Below the pieces are notes generated by a model, which searched no databases, was not told where the DNA came from, and saw only the letters and a program-made list of their open reading frames with translations. Below, piece by piece: positions 46,316 through 56,661 of a DNA stretch of 64,000 bases. Within the stretch, counting starts at the first letter, position 1; the number at the start of each line of letters is the position of its first letter. The position numbers were made by a program, and so were the translations under genes. The DNA comes from Synaphobranchus kaupii. Taxonomy: Eukaryota > Chordata > Actinopteri > Anguilliformes > Synaphobranchidae. Location of the stretch: assembly GCA_029718625.1 (NCBI GenBank), contig CM056378.1, positions 58,489,027-58,553,026 on the forward strand. The letters run 5' to 3'.

Positions 46316-46990
46316 AGACATTTACAGAGGTCTTGACTCCATCATCCAGAAAACCCCGGCAACAGACAAATTCATACTCATGGGAGACTTCAATGCTAGA
46401 GTGGGCGCAGAGCATCTCGTACGTAAGTCCTTGGACAGCATGGAGTGGGGAAAATGAAGAGCAATAGGCTCCGGCTCCTCTCCCCCTGTGCAGAACATCG
46501 CCTGGTCATTACCAATACCACCTTCCAGATGAAGAACAGGCTCAAAACCACCTGGCAACACTCCCACTCAAAACACTGCCACCTCCTGGATTACATCATT
46601 GTCCGTCAAAAGGACAGACACCAATCTTGCATCTCAACACTCCGCCATAGTTCTTTGAAACCTGCCAAGCCAATAAAAGTGCAGGACCTGATGGCATCCC
46701 GGCAGAGGTCTTCAAACATAGGGGGTACCTCCTCACACGCCGCCTACATCACAATGATCACAAACATCTGGAAGTCTGAGATTCTCCCGCAGGACTGGAA
46801 CGATGCCAACATTGTGGTCATTTACAAACAGAAGGGGGACAGGGCAGTTTGTGGGAACAGCCGGGGACTCACTCTCCTCTCCATTGCAGGGAACGTGCTG
46901 GCAAAATCATGCTCAACAGACTGGTGGAGCACATTTCAGAAAGTGCTCTCCCAGAAACAAAATGTGGTTTCCGGAAGTCTATATCCTTTG
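46315..46990 (+). pseudogene. Second RTE-like LINE fragment fused head-to-tail
   Basis: FILMGDFNARVGAEH (endonuclease) is followed by LVITNTTFQMKNRLKTTW and CHLLDYIIVRQKDR. It then jumps to RT text, KPAKPIKVQDLMASRQ and ILPQDWNDANIVVIYKQKGD. The region between endonuclease end and RT start is deleted. It ends where the palindromic element begins (about 46980). Confidence 0.8.
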
Positions 46991-47207
46991 CATGCTGTTA
47001 CTTCCTGACGTCTGTGACCCATCAACATCAAAATACTCTTGATATCTTATTTTCAGGTGTTGTTACAAGTGATACTATAACCTTCCCTTACGCTGGTAGA
47101 GTATGGAACACATGACTGGCTAAATGGCTGTAAGTCATCAAGGATCTAAGGTATCGAACAAGCTCCAAACTATCAATTTGCGGCCAGATATGGATGGATC
47201 ACTTTAA

Positions 47208-48376
47208 CCCCTTTGCGCAGATGCCTAGTGATAATGACGCCGGCACCATTATTTTTCTCAACTGAGACATTTGTTGCTCCTGCAGCCAAACTATTAGTGG
47301 AAATCACAAACTCTGTGTTTTAACTTTATTGGTAGACGATTTGTGACAACTCTGCTGAATAGAGAGTTTCTAAGTGTCACTATTTTCCCATAGTAAGTCC
47401 ATTTAACAAGCACCCCCCCACCCAGTCTATACCTACCCATGCGTGACATAGTGGGCAATAGAGTTCATAAATATATTTATTCATCATATAAAATAAGAAT
47501 TCCATCATAGCAACAAGATAAACCCAACAATAGCCTGATCGTATGCCAGAAAAGCCGTGAAAAGCCCTGCTCACTCAAATGCAAAATAAACATGTGAAAG
47601 TATTCTCTCATTCTACCATGTATTCCACTAGCAATATATGTTACTAAATATGATATAAATATACAATCCTACCATTAGTTTTACATATCGAGATGTTCCT
47701 TTCAAAATTCAGTGGTCATTTATTGTCTGGTACAATCGGTTTGAGAAATATACAACACTATGCCGCTATTACACAATCGGAAACGTCGACTCGTAATACC
47801 CCCCAAGCCCTGAAAGCCTGTTTCATTCATTACAGTTCATTCTGGTTTAATTGTCGGCTCTTTAATCCAATAGAGTCCAATAGATTATAATTATTATATG
47901 ATGGATACCAATGGTAGGATTGCATATTTATTTCATATTTAGTAGCAGATATTCATTGTAGAATACGTAGTACAATGAGACAATAATTTCACATTTACTT
48001 TGCATTTGAGTGAGCAGGGCTTTTCACTGCGTTTTTGGCATATGATCAGGCTATTGTTGGGTTTATCTTGTTGCGATGACGGAATTCTAATTTTATATGA
48101 TGAATAAATATATTTATGAACTCACACATTGTCCACTATGTCATGCATGGGTAGGTATAGACTGGGTGGGGGGGTGCTTGTTAAATGGACTTGCTACAGG
48201 AAAATAGTGACACTTAGAAACTCACTATTCAGCAGAGTTGTCTCGAATCATCAACCAATAAAGTTAAAACACAGAGTTTGTGATTTCCACTAATAAATTT
48301 TGGCTGCAGGAGCAACAAATGTCTCAGTTGAGAAAAATAATGGCGCCGGCATCATTATCACTAGGCATCCGCGGGG
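47208..48376. mobile_element. TTAA-targeted (piggyBac-like) element, 1169 bp
   Basis: Exact TTAA at 47204-47207 and 48377-48380. The inverted ends CCCCTTTGCGCAGATGCC and GGCATCCGCGGGG extend into arms of about 370 bp. Its left 690 bp is shared with the element at 58720, but here the right end is an inverted copy of the left. No transposase; non-autonomous. Confidence 0.85.
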
Positions 48377-48476
48377 TTAAAGTGATCCATCCACATCTAC
48401 TCCATATCTGGCCGCAGAGTGATGGTTTGGAGCTTGTTGATACCTTAGATCCTTGATGACTTACAGGGATTTTCTT

Positions 48477-49923
48477 GGCTCCAGCCAAAATGTGTACACA
48501 AATGCAGACATAAACTCAATTGATCAGCTGACTGACAACATTAATAACGTACTTAGTAGAACCCTGGATACTATCGCACCTCTTAAGAAGAGAAAAGTCT
48601 GCAATAAGAAACTAGCTCCCTGGTACAATGACCATACTCGTGCTCTCAAACAAGCTTCACGTCAACTTGAGCGCAAATGGCGTTCCTCTAAATTGCAGGT
48701 GTTCCTCCATGCCTGGAAAGGCAGCCTTCTCTGTTATAAACATGCCCTTATCACAGCACATTCCTTATATTTCTCTACTTTGATAGATGAAAATAGAAAC
48801 AATCCTAGGCACCTGTTTAACACTGTTGCCCGACTGACTAAGAATCATGTTGATCCCTGTGTTTCAATCCCATTTAGTAGCAATGACTTTATGAATTTCT
48901 TTGATGACAAAATTATAAAAATCAGGGACAAGATTCAAAGTTCCTCTACCACCCCTCATACAGTGTCTGCCCTTCCATCCACTCAACACTTGGATGCAGA
49001 ATCTTCAGATGGACGGGTGGCCTATCTGAACTCCTTTGCTCCAATAGATCTCACTGAATTTAATACTATAGTAAATTCTTCAAAATCTTCTACCTGTCTT
49101 CTAGACCCTATCCCAACGAAGCTACTGAAGGAGCTACTGCCAGTGATTGGAACACCACTGTTGCATATTGTCAATGCTTCTTTAGCCTCTGGACATATAC
49201 CACCGACTCTCAAACTCGCAGTCATCAAACCCCTTCTTAAGAAGCCAAACTTGGATATGAACGACTTGTCTAACTATAGGCCTATCTCGAATCTTCCGTT
49301 CCTCTCTAAAATAATAGAAAATGTCATTTCAAAACAACGTTGGTCATTTTTTAATATTGGAAGTTTTTCAATCTGGTTTTCTGGTTTTCAACCCTCTCAT
49401 AGCACTGAAACAGCCCTAGTCAAAGTATTCAATGACCTACTCCTTGCTTCTGACAGTGGCTACATCTCTGTACTCATGCTTCTAGATTTAAGTGCAGCAT
49501 TTGACACAGTTGATCACCTCATCCTTCTGGATAGGCTTGAAAATATTGTTGATATTGTAGATCATACTTATCAGACCGATATCAATTTGTGCATCTTAAC
49601 AATGACTCCTCCTATAAGACTAGGGTTAGATATGGAGTACCACAAGGATCTGTCCTTGGGCCTTTGCTCTTCTCTCTATACATGCTTCCCCTGGGACAAA
49701 TCATTCGTAAACATGGCATTAACTTCCACTGCTATGCAGATGACACCCAGCTGTATCTATCAGTCAAGCCTGATGAAGTTGGACAGCTGTCAAAGATGGA
49801 AGCTTGTCTTATAGATATAAAGGAATGGATGACCCATAACTTTCTCTTGCTAAACTCTGATAAGACAGAGGTAATGGTAGTGGGGCCCAAGTTCGGCTAT
49901 ATGCCTAACATTGATGGAATTTC
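48477..49923 (+). pseudogene. L2 LINE reverse transcriptase
   Basis: Reads APWYNDHTRALKQASRQLER, SSTCLLDPIPTKLLKELLP, LSNYRPISNLPFLSKIIENV, QPSHSTETALVKVFNDLL and LLDLSAAFDTVDHLILLDRL. After a frame change near 49560-49590 it reads [31 protein letters not shown] (catalytic YADD kept) and [15 protein letters not shown]. The text stops at the Gypsy LTR (49924). The C-terminal coding region does not reappear on the far side. Confidence 0.88.
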
Positions 49924-50630
49924 TGTCATGTTTAGTGGCTGTCTCCTTTTGTTTCTACCATTGTTTTCCGTTTGGCGTCGTGTGAAGCTCTATCGGATTT
50001 TTTCTTCCTCTGTCCCGGTGTTTGGATCTCTCCGGGTCATTATCTCCGACACCTGTGTTTGGTTTCCGTCGGCTATAAATAGAGCTTAACTTCCGCTTTC
50101 CGGTGCTTCTAGATTGTTGTGGCATTATTACTAGGAAGCCGGTATTGGTATTGGTATTGGTATAAGACTTTAGCTTCTGTATCTCTGTTTGGTGTTATAC
50201 AGAGACGCAGCTATTTGTATTAGTTATAGGATTAGAATTTCTGGTTTTCTGTCCTATCGTCCTCTATTCTTTTCCTTTTGCCTGCAGCCTGTTTATTCTT
50301 TGTTCAGCTCCTTAGCCGACTGAGCTGTAGTTACAGGCTTGCTATTTTGTTTGTTTCTTTTCAGTTTTCTCGACCTCTTATACACGCAGATCAATTAGTG
50401 CGTGAGGTTCTTTCTTTTTGTTTGTTTCTCGCTGTTTTAGCGATTTCTCGCCTCCGTTTGAGGTTGTTTTGTGTTAGCCTTGTGCTGGGGAAGTTTTGTT
50501 CCCGCTTTTCAGTTTCCCTTTCTTCCCCTGGTGCGGTTTAATTTTGCTTCTGTGGCGTGTCTTTTTAGATACGCTTTCTGAATCCTTATCTGTCGCGTTT
50601 GGTTCTCAATTTTCTAACCTAAACCTGACA
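49924..50630 (+). mobile_element. 5' LTR of Gypsy element
   Basis: Starts TGTCATGTTTAGTGG directly after L2 coding sequence and ends AAACCTGACA at 50630, 20 bp before the gag ATG (50651). CTATAAATAGAGC near 50076 is a plausible TATA box. No second LTR copy is found in the window. The primer-binding site after the LTR (GAATCTAGAAGCC) is not one I can assign to a tRNA. Confidence 0.75.
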
Positions 50631-50650
50631 GAATCTAGAAGCCTTTAAAC

Positions 50651-51752
50651 ATGGAAGAATCAGCGTCAGATAGGGATTATGAACAAGCACAAGCCAGTCA
50701 GGGCGCTACGGGGGGTACTACGGAGCAAGCACTTCTCTCCCTGCAGATTCAACAGGGTCCGCTGTGGGAACAGTTGCGTAGCCAGGGGGAGTGCCTCCAA
50801 CGTTTAACAGAGAGCCTGCACACTTTCTGTGGCAAGTAACCCTCCTCCACATTTTCCATTTTGACTCTGAAGAAGACGTCGTTGACGTCGAAACGTCAGT
50901 CGTATTAAAATATTTTGTTTTGCTCTGAGCTCTGTGTGCTCCAGTCCTCCTTATCTCGGGTTAGTCCTAGCGAAGTAGTCCGGGTTTGGTATTCTCTTTA
51001 ACCCTCCTCCAGTTGCACAAGCACCCACACCTCCCATACCCGCTCCACGTACCCTAAAAGAGCCAAAATGACAATTACCGGATCGCTATGGTGGGGAATC
51101 GGGTAAATGCCGGCCATTTCTAACCTGATATTTTTTCAGGCACAACCCTCTCGTTTCTCCACACCAGAATCCCGGGTAGCATTTATTTTGTCCTCTTATT
51201 CGAGCCAATGCTCCTGTCATTCGTGATCCAGTTCAACTTATGGACGAAATGCAACTGGTTCTCGATCACGAGGTTTCAGGGGAGGAGGCGGCAAGGAGCT
51301 TACGTCAAGGCACCAAAACTGTAGCTGAGTTCTCCATTACATTTCGAGCGCTAGCCGGGGAGACGGGATGGTCAGACGGCCCGTTAAAATCCCTCTTCCT
51401 TCAAGCATTATCCAGTTCCATCAAGGATGCGTTGGGTATGCTAGAACCACCCGCTACACTGAATAAACTAATAACTTCTGCAATACGTCTCGATAACCGG
51501 ATTAGAGAATGTGAACGCGAACGTGCGATTAAAGATCAGTCGCCCCGTTTAAGATCCGTGTTAAGAGACATTCCGCCTACTGTGCCCACATACCTCTCCG
51601 TTGATCAGGAGGAGCCTATGCAGGTGGATGGCTCATCCCTCCATCAAAGTAGGAGAGCGAGACCGCGGAAGTACTGGTGCCAGCATTGTAAGCGTAGCGG
51701 TCATACTGAGGATCGATGCTACAAGTTGGTGGGAAACGAGGGGTCTCACTAG
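50651..51752 (+). pseudogene. Gypsy gag, disrupted by a 150-bp insertion
   Basis: The start MEESASDRDYEQAQ is followed by LSLQIQQGPLWEQL. The frame is lost near 50837, where a 150-bp insertion with a 12-bp duplication sits, and there are further stops near 51060-51230. From 51240 the gag capsid-like region is open: AARSLRQGTKTVAEFSITFR and FLQALSSSIKDALG. A CCHC zinc knuckle, [14 protein letters not shown] (C-x2-C-x4-H-x4-C), precedes the TAG at 51750-51752. Removing the insert restores spacing in the downstream frame (162 bp is a multiple of three). Confidence 0.88.
50849..50998 (+). mobile_element. 150-bp retroposed insert with hammerhead-like core
   Basis: Flanked by TAACCCTCCTCC at 50837-50848 and 50999-51010 (12-bp duplication). 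It contains CTGAAGA (50867-50873), a GACGTC-GTT-GACGTC stem and GAAA (50890-50893), the conserved CUGANGA...GAAA core of hammerhead ribozymes, which Penelope-like retroelements are known to carry. The remaining sequence is A/T-rich with no ORF. Confidence 0.65.
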
Positions 51753-51776
51753 GGAGGTCGGGGTCCCCAGTGAGAC
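51731..51776 (+). promoter_or_regulatory. Programmed -1 frameshift signal at gag/pol junction
   Basis: G GGA AAC (51731-51737) is in the correct X XXY YYZ register of the gag frame. Five bases later GTCTCACT (51743-51750) can pair with AGTGAGAC (51769-51776). The pol frame is exactly -1 relative to gag (codon starts shift from 0 to 2 modulo 3), and the gag stop lies inside the stem. This arrangement fits ribosomal frameshifting to make the Gag-Pol fusion. Confidence 0.82.
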
Positions 51777-54674
51777 AAGATTGTATTAACTCCCGGACCC
51801 TCATACCTGTCCGACTGTTTTGGGAGGGACGTTCGGCAAACGTTGCCGCTTTTATTGATTCAGGGGCCGTGGAGTCTTTTATTAACGCTAAATGGGCTAG
51901 GAATTTACAAATCCCTACCAATCCCCTAATAAGTCCTCGTCAAGTTACTGCACTGGATGGTCGTCCTTTGGGTTCTGGACTCATTAAACTAAAGACGAAT
52001 CCAATTGAGATGCGCATTCCTCTCCAGGGGCACTCAGAGAGAATAGAATTTTTTTTAATCAACTCTCCGTCGTATCCTTTAGTGCTGGGACATTCATGGT
52101 TAGGGCTACATAACCCGCATATCTGTTGGGGTAGTAATAGGAATCCTATTCATCAGTGGGGTTCCCACTGTTTAGCACATTGTTATCCCGTCGTTTACCC
52201 TGTTCCAAATGCCACCTTTGATCTGTCCGAACCTAATTCCGAGAGTGATTCTGAGGAGGCAGAATCTTATCCGGATCGAGATACTTCCTCCTCCCTCGCG
52301 GGGAGTGGTGAGGAGAGTCTCTCTTGGGATCCCTTTGCGGAGGGGCTTCTCACAGAGGAAGACGAACATTCCATCTCCGATTTCGAGTGGGATAGCTCGT
52401 CTGACAGATCTTCCGGTACTCCGGAGGTGGTAGGGGCGCTTGAGTTGAATCTACCAGCGGGGGTGCCTATCGAGTATTCAGACCTCGCTGAGGTTTTTAG
52501 TAAACAGCGTGCTGCCAAATTACCACCTCACAGACCATACGATTGTGCCATTGAGCTGTACCCTGGCACTATCCCTCCCAGAGGCTCATTGTACGCCTTG
52601 TCAGCTCCTGAGAGCACTGCTATGAAGCAGTACATTGAGGAGTCCTTAGCCAATGGGTTTATCACGCCGTCCACGTCACCCGCCGGTGCGGGGTTTTTTT
52701 TTTGTTAAAAAGAAAGACGGAGGGCTAAGACCCTGTATAGATTACCGGGGCCTCAATGCTATTATCATTAAGAACAGGTACCCTCTTCCTCTCATGAATT
52801 CCGCATTTGAGCGTTTACAGGGGGCGTCGGTTTTTAGTAAACTCGACCTACGTAGCGCATACAATCTCGTGCGCATTCGTGAGGGGGATGAGTGGAAGAC
52901 CGCTTTTAACACGCATCACGGACACTACGAATACCGGGTGATGCCGTTCGGTCTCACTAGCGCCCCCTCTGTTTTTCAGGCGCTAGTGAACGATGTCTTG
53001 AGAGAGATGCTGGAGAGATTCGTCTTCGTTTACTTAGACGATATTTTAATTTTTTCTCCGGATCTTCCCTCTCACATCATACACGTTAGACAGGTGTTGG
53101 AGGCACTTCTTAAGGCCCAACTATTTGTTAAGGCTGAAAAGTGTTCTTTCCACTCCAGTTCCATCTCCTTTTTAGGCTTCATTGTTGCTGACGGTAAAGT
53201 CCTGATGGATCCAAAGAAAATTTCAGCGGTTAAGAATTGGCCCACTCCTACTTCTGTGAAGCAGGTGCAGCGCTTCTTGGGCTTCGCTAATTTTTATAGA
53301 AGATTTATCCGCAATTTTAGCTCAGTAGCGGCTCCTATCACAGCCCTCACAACTGTGAACCCCAGGGTGGAGACCGCTTTTACTGAACTAAAAAGGAGGT
53401 TCTGCTGCGAGCCCATTCTTGCTACTCCCAATCCCTCCCTTCCCTTTGTGGTGGAGGTCGACGCTTCGGAGCTGGGGGTTGGGGCCATTCTGTCTCAGCA
53501 TTCTCCGGTGGACCGCAAGCTACACCCATGTGCATATTTTTCTCGTAGCCTTACACCTGCCGAGAGAAACTACGACATCGGTGATCTTGAGCTGTTGGCG
53601 GTCAAATTGGCGCTGGAGGAGTGGCGTCATTGGTTGGAGGGAGCTGAGCACCCTTTTACAGTCTGGACTGACCATAAGAATTTGCAGTATATCCAACAGG
53701 CCAAAACGCGCAATTCGCGACAAGCCCGTTGGGCCTTGTTTTTTACCAGATTTAATTTTATCCTTACCTATCGCCCCGGGTCAAAAAATATTAAACCTGA
53801 TGCGTTATCACGCATTTATGACCGGTCGGGTAAGGAGTCACGTCCCAAATCTGTGGTCCCTAGTTCTCATATTGTGGCCCCTGTTATGTGGGCCATTGAG
53901 GCGGCTGTGCAGAAGGCTCTGCGTTCCGATCCCGGTCCGGGGGGGGGTCCGCCTCACTGCTTGTTTGTTCCCCCTCGATTGAGGTCTCGTGTCCTTCAGT
54001 GGGGTCACACTTCCCAGGGCGTGTACCGGACAAAGGAGTTTATCTCACGTCGGTTTTGGTGGCCGTAGCTCGAGAGTGATGTGCGGGAGTTTGTCGCGGC
54101 ATGTGCTATTTGCGCCTGTAATAAGGGTTCACGGCTTTCCCCTTCGGGTCTCTTGCGCCCCCTGTCCATTCCCAGGCGCCCCTGGAGTCACATCGCCCTC
54201 GACTTCGTTACAGGCCTGCCACCTTCGCATGGGAATACGGTCATCTTGGTTATAGTTGACCGTTTTTCCAAAGCAGCTCATTTTGTCGCTCTGCCTAAAC
54301 TGCCACCTGAGACGGCCCAGCTAATGATAGACCATGTGTTTAGGGTGCACGGCCTACCTCTGGACGTGGTGTCGGATCGCGGCCCCCAATTCACCGCTAG
54401 ATTCTGGCGTTCATTTTGTGCTCTGTTGGGGGCATCTGTCAGTCTTTCTTCCGGCTTTCACCCGGAGACTAACGGCCAGACAGAGCGCACCAATCAGAGT
54501 ATGGAGAGTACGCTCCGGTGTCTGGCCGCGTCCAATCCTAGCTCCTGGAGTCACTTTCTCGCCTGGGCCGAATACGTGCATAATACCCTGCGCAATGCGT
54601 CCACGGGAATCTCTCCTTTTGAGGCTCAGCTGGGATACCTACCTACCTCATTCATTACCTGCCCGGAGCTCTAG
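51738..54674 (+). pseudogene. Ty3/Gypsy pol: protease, RT, RNase H, integrase
   Basis: Domains in order: aspartic protease with FIDSGA (about 51857); RT with [48 protein letters not shown] and [10 protein letters not shown]; RNase H with [15 protein letters not shown] and TDHKNLQYI; an integrase zinc-binding region ending FWWP; and the integrase core with LDFVTGL, SDRGPQF and ETNGQTER (D, D, E present). It is inactivated by a frameshift in a T10 run at 52694-52703 and a TAG at 54066-54068. The frame ends at 54674 within the integrase; the C-terminal part, polypurine tract and 3' LTR are missing. All catalytic motifs are otherwise well kept, suggesting moderate age. Confidence 0.93.
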
Positions 54675-55090
54675 CCCAAGTTTCCCGAGTTTCCCGAGCC
54701 CTCCCCCCGCCCCCCTCCTGGCCCGGAGCTCCAGCCCAAGACCAGCTAGGCGCCCCCCACCTGCCACTGCTGATCTCTACATGACGGAGTCATCAGAGTA
54801 GAATACCTCCCTATGAAATAATCAACCCATAGGCCAGTGGAGGATGGGCATCCCCCCAATAGCCGGGTTCCTTCCTAGAGATTTCTTCCCATCGGGGAGT
54901 TTTTTCTCGCCACAGTATGAGGGTTTTCTCTCCCTACTAGAGAGTTTTTACCTCTGCTATCTGGGGGCTTAGAGCTGGCTTAGAGCTGCCATTTCCCATT
55001 TCCCCTTTCCTCCCCTTTCTGTTCTGTAAAGCGTCTTTGTGACAGTCATCTGTGAAAAGCGCTATATAAATAAAATTGAATTGAATTGAA
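54661..55090 (+). mobile_element. L2 LINE 3' UTR and tail
   Basis: GCCCGGAGCTCYAGCCCAAG occurs twice (54661 and 54720) at the Gypsy/L2 junction. Then come the L2 3' UTR text (GGGTTCCTTCCTAGAGATTT, GCGTCTTTGTGACAG, AAAGCGCTATATAAATAAA) and the ATTGA repeat tail. The same 3' UTR is at 20040-20275. Confidence 0.85.
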
Positions 55091-55305
55091 TTACAGCCAT
55101 TTAGCCAGTCGTGTTCCATGCTCTACCAGCGTAATTTACAACTGAATCTAGTCTCACCCCCAATTCCCATAGAGATCCATTCACATGCAGAAAGGTTATA
55201 GTATCGCTTGTAACAATACCTGAAAATAAGATATTGTGACTTTTGATGTTGATGGGCCACAGACGTCAGGAAGTAACAGCATGCAAAGGATATGCATGCA
55301 ACTTA

Positions 55306-55858
55306 TTAAATATGATAAGCAAATGATGTGTGTGTGAATCTTTAAATATGATATTTCAGTTTTTTATTTTTAATATAATCTTGAAGATATCTAAATACTT
55401 TATTTAATTTGCACATTATAGACAATTACTTCTACAGGGGTAGAAAAAAATCCCATTTAAATGTGTTTTAATTTGACTTTATAACACAGCAAAATTAGAA
55501 ATAATCAATGGGGTATGAATACTTTCTAAAGCCACTGTATATATCTGATACAGGTTCATAATAATGTGTATATTATATATTTAGGTGAGGTCTCATACAT
55601 GTCCTTGTGTCCCTTTCAATGAAAATTCTTCAACATTTCAAAATAGTGATTTTGGAAGTCAGGCACTTAAGAAATAAACCCCAGCCATGTGAAGGTTAAT
55701 TACTTTTTATTTCAGCTCATTGGAATGGTATCATTCGCAGGCATACATCTACCTGGCCAAATGATGAATATGCTGGCTCCATTGCCTGGACCAGACAGAT
55801 AACTTCTGTGTCATCTCAGGACAAGGCAGGCTCAGTTTATCTCCCTCGTACCACCCCC
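55306..55858. other. No gene recognised
   Basis: A/T-rich DNA after the palindromic element. The text near 55490-55540 (GGGGTATGAATACTTTCTAAAG) resembles the end of a common fish Tc1-type repeat. Not coding. Confidence 0.35.
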
Positions 55859-56191
55859 TCACTGTATCAAAGCAGCTACTTTCATTTTGCTTCTCTCATA
55901 CCCAGTGCTTTGCAATTGAGTTTTTTTTCTCTTGCTTTTTTCTTTTGATGGGCCAGACTTCTGAAAGCCATGGTATGAATTGAAAAGATTAATCACTCTC
56001 ACAGTCTTGGCACCTTTGGACAAGAGGACAGCTTCTGTCTTGTTGTTATCCATCACTTTGACTTTTTGCTGGCGTTCGGACATGGCAGGGAGACAGGCAC
56101 ACCTTGTTGCTTTTCCCACCCCTCCATCTCTGCTCACCTCCTCGTCTATAGCGCTCTGCTGTTCATAGCATAAAGCTGGGAATTTATCCAA
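55859..56191 (-). CDS. Unassigned 110-codon ORF, possible host exon
   Basis: The frame reads MSERQQKVKVMDNNKTEAVL, KGAKTVRVINLFNSYHGFQK and then the basic run KEKSKRKKTQ, ending VAALIQ before TGA. It has ordinary amino-acid composition, is Lys-rich near its end, and does not match any mobile-element motif I know. A stretch of intron-like DNA surrounds it. The first about 35 residues could be intronic; the Met before SERQQ (about 56085) is a better start. It may be the last exon of a host gene lying to the right, but no acceptor site is compelling and I cannot name a family. Confidence 0.3.
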   Translation of the reverse strand: MDKFPALCYEQQSAIDEEVSRDGGVGKATRCACLPAMSERQQKVKVMDNNKTEAVLLSKGAKTVRVINLFNSYHGFQKSGPSKEKSKRKKTQLQSTGYERSKMKVAALIQ

Positions 56192-56661
56192 GCAGCCTCA
56201 CTATAGACAACGCTCACACAGACACACAGACAAAAGAAAGAGGTCTTCTGAATGCTACACTAGTCCTCACTGAATATGCACTGGAAGCATTAACATTGCC
56301 TCAACGGTCTTCATGCTTAGTGCTGCTGATAGGTGGGCATTTGAAAGCAGATTGGGAAAATATACCAAACCTCAAGAGGCACCCACCCAGTTAGTCGTAA
56401 TATTTAACAAAACAATCACAAAAATAACTCGAAAGGAAAGTTTGAGGAAAAACTAACTTGGCTTGAAAAATGTTACGTATGTTACCTCACAAGAATTATA
56501 ACTAAAGGAAAATTATTTTGGGTTGAACTCGCATTGATGTTGCTAACCTTGCCAGAGATTTTGTCCGGTAGAAGCTTTGCAAGAGAGACGGTCTGTATCT
56601 GTGGCAGCTGCAGCAGCTGATTGTGAGCTGTCAGCAGCAAGTGTGTTGTTCAGAATCTGAA

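Larger units (their letters stand above)
48477..55090 (+). mobile_element. 5'-truncated L2-type LINE with TTACAG TSD
   Basis: TTACAG at 48471-48476 and again at 55091-55096 flanks a LINE fragment that starts in ORF2 (48477) and ends with the L2 tail AAATAAAATTGAATTGAATTG. The Gypsy element entered at 49924, and the LINE 3' UTR resumes near 54700. The insertion lies in the right arm of the palindromic element. Confidence 0.9.
46980..55305. repeat. Palindromic (foldback) element, split by three insertions
   Basis: TATCCTTTGCATGCTGTTAC at 46983 is mirrored by GTAACAGCATGCAAAGGATA at 55277. The arms continue through ACGTCTGTGRCCCATCAACA, CTGGCTAAATGGCTGTAA and GTCATCAAGGATCTAAGGTA to a centre that reads GGATCACTTTAAAGTGATCC once inserts are removed. 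The left arm is 46980-47207. The right arm is 48377-48476 plus 55097-55300. The centre holds a TTAA element; the right arm holds an L2 LINE with a Gypsy element. Confidence 0.85.
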
